Assembly: GCA_964036045.1 (NCBI GenBank)
Contig: OZ038390.1
Span: forward strand, 34,984,379 to 35,048,378
Direction of reading: 5' to 3'
From: Eutreptiella sp. 'Long Island Sound 2002'
Taxonomy: Eukaryota; Euglenozoa; Euglenophyceae; Eutreptiales; Eutreptiaceae
Length of the DNA: 64,000 nucleotides
Below the pieces are notes generated by a model. It ran no database searches. It was not told the DNA's origin and saw only the letters and a program-made list of their open reading frames with translations. Numbering within the stretch: the stretch's first letter is position 1; every line of letters starts with the position of its first letter. Below are positions 21,359 through 31,344 of this stretch, piece by piece. Both the position numbers and the translations under genes were made by a program.

Positions 21359-24300
21359 ATGGTACCAGCCCATGAGGATGCATTTCGGTGGGCAGACTCT
21401 GTTTTGCTGCCCAGGCAGTACAAAACAATTTCAACTGCCAAAAGAGAAGCCTATCGACGGAATTCTTTGTCACTAGAAGATCAACAGCACACTTGCGCTC
21501 AAGAAAATATCCACAAGCCAAGCGCTGTGCAAGGCCATGGCTATCTTTTGGTGATGGAAAGGGCCACGCTTTCGGTTACCCAAGTCAGTGCAAACGTCGT
21601 TGACCTGGGCTATGCAATCAACTCGCTCCTTGGCACGTCTTTGATTGATGTGATTGGAGCAACAGCCTTCGACGACATCCAGACGACAGTCGACATTCAC
21701 GAGTCCAAGCCAACGAGCAGTTTCCCTGTGGAATTCGGTGTCGGAAGACACAGAAAAACGTTTGCAAGCTCCTTCCATGTGCGTGGCACAAGTGCGTTTC
21801 TTGAGCTGGAACCTTACGTACCAGTCACTTCAAGAGGTGCTGATGCTGGAAATGTGCAAGTCCGATGCATGAGTCAGAAGCTGTTAACGGTCGAAGGCAG
21901 CGTCGAAGGTTGCCAGCTCTTGACACAAAGGGTTCAGAGCACAACGGGGTATGACCGGGTATTGGTATACATGTTTCACCCTGATCAACATGGTGAAGTC
22001 CTTGCAGAGACTCTTCGACCTGATTCTGGGGTGGAGAGCCTCAAGGGGCTGCACTTCCCGGCACAGGATGTTCCAGAGCAGGCCCGGGCTGCCTTCGTCC
22101 GCAACGTTCACTCACACATCCCCCATGTCACGCACGATGAAGTTCCGCTTGTCCCGGTCGATGGTTCCCACTGCATGGAGCATCCGGACATGACGCTGGT
22201 GAGCCTGCAATCCGCAGCCCCTGAGTGCACCCAATACTACCTCAACCTGGGTATTCAAGCATCCTTCGTGGTGTCTCTAGTGGTTGATGGCCACTTGTGG
22301 GGCTTGCTGATCTGCCATCATATGTCGCCAAAGTTCGTCCCATTCTATGAAAGGGTTGCAGCCACAATGGTCTGTGAAGTCCTGTCCCTGTTCATCAGCG
22401 TACAGCAGCGGTTGGAACGTGCGCGGCAGCAGGAAAGCGCCGGGCGGGCACAGCGAAGAATGGTTCGCTGCTTGAAGGAAACGCACGACCCGCAGGCAGC
22501 ATTCGCTGGCGAAGGCGGGAATGTTTCTGATCTATTACAATGCACAGGGGCCTGCTGTGTGATAGATGGTGTGGTGCATCGATTTGGCGTCACCCCTACT
22601 GAAGAGGAGATTCTTGAGTTAGTGGGGTTTGCCTTGGAGCACTCTGGTGGGGTGCTGTGTTCCACAGATCTCCCGGATGTCTACCCCAACGCAGAGAAGT
22701 TTGGCGAGCATGCAAGGGGTTGCTTGCTGCAAAGCACGTCCACCACGACGAACGACCTCAAGGAAGGCAGCTTAGTTTGCATCTGGTTCCGGGGATCCAT
22801 TACCCGAAATGTATGTTGGGCAGGTGACCCCAGCAGCTTCACCCCCGGGGGCATGGTCCCCCGCTCATCGTTCAGGCCGTTCAGTCAAACAGAAACGCTA
22901 TCTGCCATGCCATGGACAGAGAGCGACGAGCATATAGTCAGCAACTTCGTGCGTGACATCAGCCTGCAACTGGCCGAAATCAAGTGCCAGCAGGCGGAGC
23001 ACCGCCTGAGTCAAATGCGGGTAAAGGATCAATTCATTGCCAACATCTCCCATGAGATTCGCACCCCCCTTTATGCCATCAACGGCATGGCCGAGGAATG
23101 CCTAGAGGCGCCGCACCTTCCCAGTGACCTTCAGGAGCCTGTGGAGTTGATCCATGCCAGTGGCTCGTCGCTGCTCAGTCTTCTGAACGACATCATCGAT
23201 GTCAAGAAGTTAGAAGACGGGAAGCTGCAGTTGGTGCCCCAGGATGTCAACGTTGTGCAATTGGCGCGTTTCTGCCTGAAGATGTTCAGCAAGCAATTGA
23301 AGGCCAAGGGTCTGCTTGGGCAGCTGATCTACACCCCCTCTCTGGAGCATACAACCCTCAGTATGGACAAGACGCGGCTGCAGCAGCTGTACGTCAACCT
23401 CATCTCCAATGCGCTCAAGTTTACAAACACAGGTTCCATTACTGTGCGGCTAACGCACAGCCACAGCCCATCTGAGCTGACAGTATCTGTTGAAGACACC
23501 GGCATTGGCATCCAGGACAGCGACCTCCCCAAGCTCTTCGACAAGTTCGAACAGGTTGACACCTCCGATCAGCGGGTGTTCCATGGGGCAGGCCTGGGGC
23601 TGTACATCGTGAAACAGATCCTGGACCTCATGGATGGCAAGCTGGGGGTCCAATCGGAGTGGCAGAAGGGCTGTCAGTTCTGGTTCAAGGTCTCTGCCGC
23701 CTGCTGCTGTGAAAGCAAGACCGCTTGGGCATCCCAAGAGCCATGCGAGGAAACCATCATCAAGCCATTGGCATCCCAAGACATGGAAGCATCCAGGACC
23801 TCAACAAGCACTGCCATGGTGTCTGGATCCGAAAGCGCATGGCCAACGGCTGGCGGGGCGTCTACCTCGACATCTAGCTCGGAACCCTCCTCGCCTGCTC
23901 GACGAAGTGCTGACCGTCCATCGCGGCTGGCTCTCAAGCCGCTCCCTCTCACGAAGGTCCCGAGTAGGACCGGGCCGAGTCCCAAATGTGCACTCAAGAG
24001 GATGTTCCGAGCGGTGTTCCCGGCGCGCAAATCTGATCCCTGTTCGACGCCCTCTTCGCCTTCTGAGACGCCGGTGCCCCGAGCTTGGACACAAGTCTCT
24101 CGCTCACCCCCTTCCAACATGGGCATGCGGAAAAAGGCCATGCAGAGGGCGGCACAGGAATCGCCGGGGGCGCCGAATCTCATCCAAGATCGTTCAAGGG
24201 GAGGCCTGCGCAGAAGAATCCTCGTGGCAGAAGACACCCCTGTGTTGCAGAAGGTCACCTTATCGAAGCTATCGCCCGTCGCAGACTGCGTCATCGTCCC

Positions 24301-24616
24301 GGATGGCGAAGCCGTGCTGGAGAAGTTGGGCGAGTCCACGGCGTATGCATTGATCTTGATGGATCTGCAGATGCCTCGTCTGGATGGTGTCGAGACCACG
24401 AAAGCCGTGCGAGCCGTTCCTAAGTATGACCACATCCCCATCGTTGGCTTCACTGCCAGTTCCATCCAGAGCGAGTTGGATGCATGCAAAGCGGCAGGAA
24501 TGATTGAGGTGCTATCCAAAGGCCTCCCCAGGGCACAGTTGCAATCATTCGTCTCCAGGTACACACAGCCGGCACCGCAATCAGATGCTGTGTTGGAGCC
24601 CTGTGCTGCCCATTAA
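21359..24616 (+). CDS. Phytochrome hybrid histidine kinase (PAS-GAF-PHY-HisKA-HATPase-REC)
   Basis: A single exon of 1085 aa encodes a red/far-red-type bilin photoreceptor kinase. ATG 21359 is the first ATG and leaves about 45 residues before the PAS domain. The N-terminal block C46-AQENIHKP matches the biliverdin-Cys region of bacterial and fungal phytochromes. The GAF domain has PAQDVPEQAR and VDGHLWGLLICHH; at the usual bilin site it reads SAAPECTQYY, with E289 where plant and cyanobacterial proteins have Cys and C290 where they have His. The PHY domain shows the WAGDP and PRSSF tongue motifs. The kinase has H565 (ISHEIRTP), NLISNALKF, DTGIGI and GAGLGL, so it looks active. A Ser/Pro linker leads to a receiver with D1002 (LMDLQMPRLDG), an ED pair and the conserved Lys. 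The layout matches fungal and diatom phytochromes and also occurs in some algal ones. Confidence 0.93.
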   Translation: MVPAHEDAFRWADSVLLPRQYKTISTAKREAYRRNSLSLEDQQHTCAQENIHKPSAVQGHGYLLVMERATLSVTQVSANVVDLGYAINSLLGTSLIDVIGATAFDDIQTTVDIHESKPTSSFPVEFGVGRHRKTFASSFHVRGTSAFLELEPYVPVTSRGADAGNVQVRCMSQKLLTVEGSVEGCQLLTQRVQSTTGYDRVLVYMFHPDQHGEVLAETLRPDSGVESLKGLHFPAQDVPEQARAAFVRNVHSHIPHVTHDEVPLVPVDGSHCMEHPDMTLVSLQSAAPECTQYYLNLGIQASFVVSLVVDGHLWGLLICHHMSPKFVPFYERVAATMVCEVLSLFISVQQRLERARQQESAGRAQRRMVRCLKETHDPQAAFAGEGGNVSDLLQCTGACCVIDGVVHRFGVTPTEEEILELVGFALEHSGGVLCSTDLPDVYPNAEKFGEHARGCLLQSTSTTTNDLKEGSLVCIWFRGSITRNVCWAGDPSSFTPGGMVPRSSFRPFSQTETLSAMPWTESDEHIVSNFVRDISLQLAEIKCQQAEHRLSQMRVKDQFIANISHEIRTPLYAINGMAEECLEAPHLPSDLQEPVELIHASGSSLLSLLNDIIDVKKLEDGKLQLVPQDVNVVQLARFCLKMFSKQLKAKGLLGQLIYTPSLEHTTLSMDKTRLQQLYVNLISNALKFTNTGSITVRLTHSHSPSELTVSVEDTGIGIQDSDLPKLFDKFEQVDTSDQRVFHGAGLGLYIVKQILDLMDGKLGVQSEWQKGCQFWFKVSAACCCESKTAWASQEPCEETIIKPLASQDMEASRTSTSTAMVSGSESAWPTAGGASTSTSSSEPSSPARRSADRPSRLALKPLPLTKVPSRTGPSPKCALKRMFRAVFPARKSDPCSTPSSPSETPVPRAWTQVSRSPPSNMGMRKKAMQRAAQESPGAPNLIQDRSRGGLRRRILVAEDTPVLQKVTLSKLSPVADCVIVPDGEAVLEKLGESTAYALILMDLQMPRLDGVETTKAVRAVPKYDHIPIVGFTASSIQSELDACKAAGMIEVLSKGLPRAQLQSFVSRYTQPAPQSDAVLEPCAAH

Positions 24617-25250
24617 AGACAGGAGAACCAAATCCCCCCTCCCCCAATTTTGGCCCTAATCTGCACCTCCACCACATCAAAATTCAAAAAGGCTAAACCC
24701 AACCCCTTAGATGAACTCCACCACACGCCACTGGTGCCCAAGGCACTTGATGTTCCTTTTTTGCCATTTTGTCCCCTAGCCGGCAATAGTGCCGCATGAC
24801 AGCTTATGAATACACACTCGTTATAACTAATCCCCCCCCCCCCTCCCCCAGTCAGATGGGCCTGGACTGGGGGCCTCCACCACCCGGGACCGCCACCACC
24901 CCTGGGGAAGGTGCTATCTGGATGGGGCAGCCCTACCACTGCCAGGCCAAGTGGAAGGAATAGGGCTTGCCCCAGGTGCATTGGAGGGGGGGGGGAGGTA
25001 CCCCCCCCCCCTCTTCCAGGGCGCCCAGCCACTGTCCCCCAGGAGGTGTGCCAACATCCCCCCCTCCCCCAGTCAGATGGGCCTAGACAGGGGGCTCCAC
25101 CACCAGGGACCGCCACCCCCTGGGGAAGGTGCTATCTGGATGTGGGCCAGACCAAGTGGAAGAAAAAGTGGTTGCCAGCCACGGTCTCCAGTAGAGCTCA
25201 CGGAGGACTGACCTGACTGGGTGAGTCACTGGCCACATTCTCCTCTGGTG
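24617..25250. repeat. Tandem duplication of a C-rich segment, about 221-bp period
   Basis: Two copies at about 24830-24960 and 25050-25165 share CCTCCCCCAGTCAGATGGGC, GGGACCGCCACC and GGGGAAGGTGCTATCTGGAT, and both end near CCAAGTGGAAG. Copy divergence is small. It lies just downstream of the phytochrome gene and contains no gene that I recognise. Confidence 0.65.
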
Positions 25251-26530
25251 CGCATCCACGGGCTCAGGCAACTCGGGAAATCCTGACGGACCGTCCCACA
25301 CATACATGCTGTCCCGTCAGGGGGCTGAGACGCCGGGCCCCGGGCCACTCGTACTCAGGGGTACCCCGGACGGAACCCATATGTGACCCCCACCCCTCTG
25401 TTCCGAGCCTTCTGAGAGGGGGCTTGTGACCCTTAGCCTATGGCTCAGGAGTGTTTTTTTCAAGAACCCCATGTATGTGAGTTCAAAATTATCATTGCAA
25501 CGAGGGGACCATTTTGAGGTACCCCCCGCTGTAATAGCCACGCCCTTGTCCAAGCTACCCCCCTTTGCCGCAAGCACTGCCTTGTCTAAGCACCGGGATG
25601 CGGTCTGACCGTCACTTTTACCGAATTTTCTGACCACGCTTTTTGTGGTCAGAAACTAGGCAAAGCGTGATTGTGTGCCGATGGAGGAGGGAAAGAGGGG
25701 CATCATACTTGTGATGAGTCCTCCTGCTCATAACAACATTCTGCTTGGTACAGCACCCCAATGCTCTTTGTTTTGGTGTGTTTTTCAGCCATGACTAATG
25801 TCGTTACTCCTGGCTTGGTACCGCGCATCGCGCGCTAGCACCGCCTTGTCTAAGCACCAGGACCCGGTCTGACCGTCACTGGCCTGACTTTCCTGGTGCT
25901 TGCGCAAGGGGGAGGGGGGGGGGGGCACAGTAGGCGTAGGGACTGTATTAATTTTCCACCTAATTTTAATTCGGTACCAAATGTAGCGCAGCCACATCAG
26001 ACATGGGTTTGGGTCTGACCGTCATTTTTCTGGGTTTGTCTGAAAACAGTTTTCATGGTCAGAAACTTAGTGGAACGTGATTGTGTGCCGATTGTAGAGG
26101 GAAAGAGGGGCTGCATCATGATTGTGATGGGTCCTCCTGCTCATAACAACATTCTCATAACAACATTGCAACGAGGGGACCATTTTGAGGTACCCCCCCC
26201 CCCCTGCTGTAATAGCCACGCCGTTGTCCAAGCTACCCCCCCTCCCCCTTGCACAAGCACCGCCTTGTCTAAGCACCGGGATGCGGTCTGACCGTCACTT
26301 TTACCGAATTTTCTGACCACGTATTTTGTGGTCAGAAACTAGGCAAAGCGTGATTGTGTGCCGATGGAGGAGGGAAAGAGGGGCATCATACTTGTGATGA
26401 GTCCTCCTTCTCATAATAACATTCTGCTTGGTACAGCACCCCAAAGAGGGGCTGCATCATGATTGTGATGGGTCCTCCTGCTCATAACACGCCTGTGCAC
26501 TGCAGGCACCCAGTGAACGCCGTAAGCTGC
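25251..26530. repeat. Repeat block with three R1 copies and two perfect 8-bp hairpins
   Basis: A unit of roughly 690 bp is present at about 25555-25770 and 26250-26450, with a partial variant at about 25830-26200. Each unit contains R1 (plus strand: CTTGTCTAAGCACCGGGATG then GGTCTGACCGTCAC). Both full copies then carry CTGACCAC, a 7-base loop and GTGGTCAG (25630-25652 and 26313-26335), then a shared segment through GGCATCATACTTGTGATGAG. The variant keeps the order but has a weaker hairpin. The hairpin plus fixed order suggests copies of one mobile or satellite unit. Confidence 0.65.
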
Positions 26531-28110
26531 TGGGATGAGATGTGTGGTGCTGGGTCTTTGCTTCCCCAAAGGGATGAAGTTGTCAGAGCTTGAGGATCTG
26601 GACTATTTTTGTAATTCTGATTGTGATTCAAGTTCTGATTCTGATTCTCATTTGGGGGTGGACACCGATGAGGATGGTTGTCGGCTTCTCATGCCTGCAA
26701 GCCACGCCCTTGTCCAAGCTACAGTAGGCGTAGGGACCGTATTAATTCCATACTTTTGCGTAGCTATTACAAAGGGGGGGGGGTTATGTATGTTGGGGTA
26801 CCCAGGACCCCATCCCAGCTAACCCCCTGACCCCCCACCCCCACCCCACCCCGCCCTTTCAGGGGGGCAAAATGTTTAGGGGGTGTCGACGATGGGCTGC
26901 ACCAGGCGCCCTCCATGTTCTTTCATGTGTTTTTTTTTTTTGCACCCTCCTTCACAGCCCCATTTCCTCCCCAGATAAAGACACCCTGATGGGAATGTAC
27001 ATAAACCATTTGCGAGAAAGAAGTGGTGTTTGAACCGAGGCAGAATTGAAAGAGTGAAGCAACACCTCCTGTTTTCTGGGGAAGCCGGAAAACAAATTCC
27101 ACTGCTGCTGTCCTCATTCTCATGAGGTGTCTGACCCGGTACCACAGTCATTTCTGGCCTCTCGAGTATCAAATCCCATTGATTCGCCAGTCAGCCACAG
27201 TGGTCATGTCTGTCATGTTGCAGCACAACACCCTTCATCTCAGCCCCACGCTCCGAGGGACCCTGAATCTTTTACAGTCACAAGAGTGGTCTAACTAAGC
27301 TAACGACACGCCCTGCGAGTTTAGGGAGGGTAGTAGAGGGCCAAGTGCCAAAAGGACAGCGTGCGAGCAAGATACAGGGACAGTCCTGGAAGCATGCTGA
27401 GAGACCAGAAGCAATCCGAAACTGGAGGTCTGTACACGCGACAAAATTTGTTGTTTTCAGGTTGCGACTACAGTTCAGTCCCACTGAAATTTCAGTGTTC
27501 CTCTCGCAAGGGACGGGGGTCAAGAAGACAAAAAAGATTTTCCAACAGTTTAAACCCCCCCCCCCACACACACACCACATTTGCACACTGTATTACATCC
27601 GCTGTAGTCTTTCTGATAGCCTAACTGAAAGTGACTGTCTGACTAGACGCAGCCAGACATGATATTCCTGTCTTTCTGTCTTCAACATTGTTTGTGTCAT
27701 GAGGTTCAACCAGATTTGGCATAAAGAATAAAGATGCACTTCTGCCTTGCTGCAGAGTGCATTACCTTAATTTGCATTTTGCTGCACCTATAATTTCGAG
27801 CCACATCAGGTTCTTCAATACAAATCGTGGTAGCCGCGGCTACATAAATGTGACAGTCTACACCCAAGGCTTGCCCCCTGTGGTGTCCTTCTTGGAGACA
27901 CACTTCACCCGTGTGAAACTACAGGTCCCAAGATGGAGGCTGTACATGGTTCTGGACCCAATGTCCATGCGTGCTTGTGGCTGTGGACCCTCGGACACTT
28001 GGTGGAACAATCGTTTCGGGTTTTAAAAAAAAAAGAGCTTGTTGCTGTGGACCCTTTGAGGGGCTGCTGCACACGCCTAGCGCCGGAACACAAAAAAAAA
28101 GAGCCATATT
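26531..28110. other. No confident gene; short Ser/Asp-rich frame and homopolymers
   Basis: A frame at 26535-26822 contains an acidic block (LSELEDLDYFCNSDCDSSSD) but is followed by homopolymers and has no domain. C and G runs occur at 26205, 26777 and 27548. An ACCACAGTCATTT motif near 27140 is shared with the inserted element at 30568-30744, hinting at an older relative. Confidence 0.3.
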
Positions 28111-28210
28111 AGCTCAAAACATCCTGTCCATCCCGTCCAAGGTGCTGAGCAGGAATACACGCTCAGCAGTGCTGAGCAGGAATACATGCTCAGCGGTGCC
28201 AACAATTCTG
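28111..28210. repeat. 28-bp direct duplication (GCTGAGCAGGAATACAYGCTCAGC)
   Basis: Two adjacent copies of GTGCTGAGCAGGAATACA followed by YGCTCAGC occur at about 28141-28198; each unit is itself partly palindromic (GCTGAGC...GCTCAGC). A diverged version of the preceding CATCCTGTCCATCCCGTCCA sequence recurs near 28500. Confidence 0.5.
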
Positions 28211-30389
28211 CTATTTCCTCGAGCACTGCCTCCTGAGTCAAGTCGCCAGACACCAGGGTATTGAATCAGGGACAGGGGCCCTCTTTCATCGGACGGTGCA
28301 ACGACCCAACAGGCCCTGAGGGCTTGATTAAGCCGGGCCAGAGTGCTGTCAGCAATAATGTCGCAAACGCTTTACCAATCCAGTGCTTCTGTATTCTTTG
28401 CGCCCTCACTTCAGCTTTTGAGCCACACACCAGGGTACTGAATTTCCTTCCAGTTTCCTGACCTCAACTCTTTCCCATTTCCAGCGTGTTAGCATCAGAG
28501 CATCCTGTCCGTCCCGTCCACAGCGCCGAACAGGAGTCGAAGCCTTCTATTTTCGCAGGTTAAGGCCCGTTGAGTCCTGTGAGACCCGGAGACAATGGCA
28601 AGCCAAAGTCCCGGACAGGCCAAGGGAAGACACCTAGGACTATGAGCAGATGTCTAGGGAGATCTCCCGGGCAAGTTGAAGATGCGGCACCAAATCTCGA
28701 CGAGCCACACAACATTGAGAAAACATTTTGATTTTCCTCTTTTTCCCTCCCCAAGACCATGCAACCATTTTTTTTACCACAGAATCGGGTTTTTCATGGT
28801 TCTGGTAGATGCAGGACAGCTATTCAGGTGTGCAGGACAACATTTCATTTGTGTTGTATGGTTTGCAGTATTTGGAAGCTCATATTTGCTTTTGTACCAT
28901 CTCTTCCATTCCTTGTTATGCACCATAGATGTTCCCATGTACACTGCCGGTGAGTTCATGCACGCCAATTCCTGCATTTTCTATGCATTTTTGGCAAGTG
29001 GGTAACGGAAAAGGATTTGATTCTGCGAATGCCACCTACATCACTTGCATCCCACATCTAAGCCCAGTGGCACTGGTTGTGCTTTATCCGCCCATCGACA
29101 TATGATTTATGTCCATGAATTCATAGAAAAGGGGAAGGACGCCACAGGAGGGCCAACCTCCCGTAAGCCTGCTTGTGTTCTCCCTTCCATCTTAGTCCTC
29201 TCTCGTGTGTGACCGACCACTCCACAGCAGTGTGCTCTACCCCCAAGCGAATGCAACCCCCCCCCCCCCCTGAGCATTTCATACACTATCAGAGTGGGAG
29301 GGGGATGACATTCAGGCACGATTGGTCATTCAGGCACAATTGGTCACCATTCGCAACCCGCCTCCCGAGTCGGCAAACCTGGCGGCCAACGAGTCGGCGA
29401 GCGAGTCGGCGACATGTTTTACCCGACTTGGAGAGTAGGATCAAAATTTTGGAGGTTGGCACAAAATAAGGCCTATTATGCAGTGTTAGGTGTGCAGGTA
29501 TCATTCCATCAACCCCCCCCCCCCCCAAATCGGCGGCCGAACTCGGCCGACTTGGCCGATTTGTTCTGCCGATTTGTTGGGTTTCTGGATTTCGCCCATT
29601 TGTTCTCCTGATTTGAGGGGTTTCTGTGAATTTGCCGATTAGTTTTGCCAACACAGAGTCAGTGGAAGCCTGTGTGCATTCATCTTCTTCCGGCAAGCTT
29701 TGTTTGTGCATTGAAACCATTTTTCTCCTCAGAACAAGTGACAAAAGTGCAAAAAACAATGGGTCCTGGAATTGAACCGATTTGTGGGATTTCTGTGAGC
29801 CTCTGGGATTCTAGGTCACCTGACTGGAGGGGTGACTCCAAGATGTGTTCATTTACTTTGGAACACTGGATAATACCTTTTCTTTCTATATTGGTTATTC
29901 AGATTTGCACCATGAAGTGTTTTTATTGCCCACAAAAAGACGCGTCTGTGGTCCTCTGGGTTTCATTGTCCCCCAATGATCAAATTCTTCTGCGGGACAA
30001 GTACCCTGATGCTGGTAGGGGGGCAGTTTGTGACTTGTGTGTTCGCTCTGCACGCCCCAGTGCCTTCTTCAGCCGCCATTCTTCAAGCACCTCATCAAGC
30101 ATGGGCAGCCGCAGCATGCCGCAGCATGCCGCGGCACCCGTTTTTTGCAGCTGCACATGGGGGTTTTGAAGCATGCCGCAGCATGCCGCAGCATCCTTTT
30201 TTTTTTTTTTTTGAAATCATGTGTCTGTCTGCCCTGTCTGCCTGCTCCTGCTCTGTTTGCACGGGAGACATTCTGCCTGCCCCGTGTCTCCCCAGTTTGT
30301 TTTTCTTTGTCTTGTCATGAGTCAGTCAGGCTGAATTCCACAGGCTTGTCCAATTGTTGTTTGCGCGGTCACCATTTTGGCACACCAAA
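28211..30389. other. Dispersed repeat fragments, no confident gene
   Basis: Segment 28789-28850 (GGGTTTTTCATGG, then GGACAGCTATTCAGGTGTGC) recurs at 32030-32092. Segment 29655-29800 recurs, about 90 percent alike by eye, at 31660-31800, and 30018-30095 recurs at 31324-31402. The last two pairs flank the hAT-like fragment. C runs lie at 29259-29271 and 29513-29526, and a T run at 30198-30212. Confidence 0.45.
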
Positions 30390-31344
30390 TGGTATCCTTA
30401 TCAGAAGGCAGCTTTTAAAAAATGGAAGGACGTTCATGAGCAGTTGCCTGATGAACTGAAGCAACGACACGAAAAAGAGAGGCCAGCCCCTGTTAAGAGT
30501 GTTGTGCGCCCAACGGACACCAGGTGGGCCTCCCAGTTTGATGCATATAAATATTGGCGGGGGCGCACTGCACAACCTGGTTTCAGACTCAGCTCATCCT
30601 CACTACGTGTCAGATCCGCTACCACAGTCATTTGTGCGATCATCGTAGCACTGGACAGCTCTGAACCTTGATCCCGAGGGGTCACCTCGAGTACTGTGAA
30701 GTGAGCAGGCTACGTCAGCTCATCTTGGTCTGAGCCAAAAAAAAAAATATTGGCGGGGGCGCATTTCAGCTTTTAAAAAGTTTCTAAGTGAAATGCTTCA
30801 GGACCTATCTGATCTCCCACCGACTGCTCAGGCACTGCTTGCATTATTGACTGATGCAGTCCGTTTAACAGCACTCAAAGTGCAGATTGCATTCACCTGT
30901 GAATCCATGCCGCCAATATATGACCTAATTCTGAGTTTTCAAAAGCAGACAGGTGGCCCAGCCGATCCTTTGGGTGCACTAAATGACATTAAGAGCGCAC
31001 AGGCTGAGGTCATTCGTGGGAAGTTTCCCCCTGGCGTACAGAAATTGCTCAGTGCATGTCCAGCTCCACAGGCTGCTACTCAGAGCAAGGTTTTGCAACA
31101 GGCAACCACAGTGATGTCCAGCAAGGTGGATAATCTGCATGCAAAGACTATCAAAGGGCGAGGCAAGACTCAGGCGGCAGTTAATTGTTTCACCCCAGAA
31201 CTACTGCAGACCAAAGAAATGATGTCTTATTCTGAGTTGTGTAAACACATACCCAATGTGCCACAATCTGAGTGGGTGCGGTATATTGCTCTGCCAGCCC
31301 CAAGCCCTCTGCCGGATTCAGGGGACTCAGGGGGCAGTTTGTGA
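30390..31344 (+). pseudogene. hAT-like transposase fragment interrupted by a short retroposed insert
   Basis: The frame before the insert ends in RPTDTRWASQFDAYKYWRGR. The frame after the insert starts with the same YWRGR and continues with a Leu-rich helical region and about 180 further residues to a stop at 31342-31344. The TRW...Y block and the following helical region resemble the middle of hAT-type transposases. No N-terminal finger or hATC block is present. Removing the 196-bp insert plus one duplicated target would rejoin the frame, so the coding sequence was probably intact when the insert arrived. Assignment to hAT is tentative. Confidence 0.45.
30568..30744 (+). mobile_element. Short poly(A)-tailed retroposon (SINE-like) with a 19-bp target-site duplication
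   Basis: The direct repeats AAATATTGGCGGGGGCGCA at 30549-30567 and 30745-30763 are identical over 19 bp. The 177-bp sequence between them ends in a run of A that leads into the second repeat (30737-30747). Long target duplication plus an A tail is the signature of target-primed reverse transcription. No clear A or B box of a tRNA promoter is visible, so the source RNA is unknown. It lies inside the transposase-like frame and breaks it. Confidence 0.8.

Noticed and set aside
23634-24564. Long frames antisense to or out of frame with the phytochrome (296 codons minus, 239 codons plus)
   Set aside because: They overlap the kinase and receiver coding sequence and show no domain; GC-rich codon bias explains them.
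21359-24616. Phytochrome kinase as bacterial contamination
   Set aside because: The flanks are repeat-rich eukaryotic DNA continuous with spliced genes, and hybrid phytochrome kinases are known in eukaryotes.
29760-29790. Minus-strand GGTTCAATTCC B-box-like string with a partner at 31771
   Set aside because: T stem pairs over two bases only and no acceptor stem forms; treated as part of a dispersed repeat.
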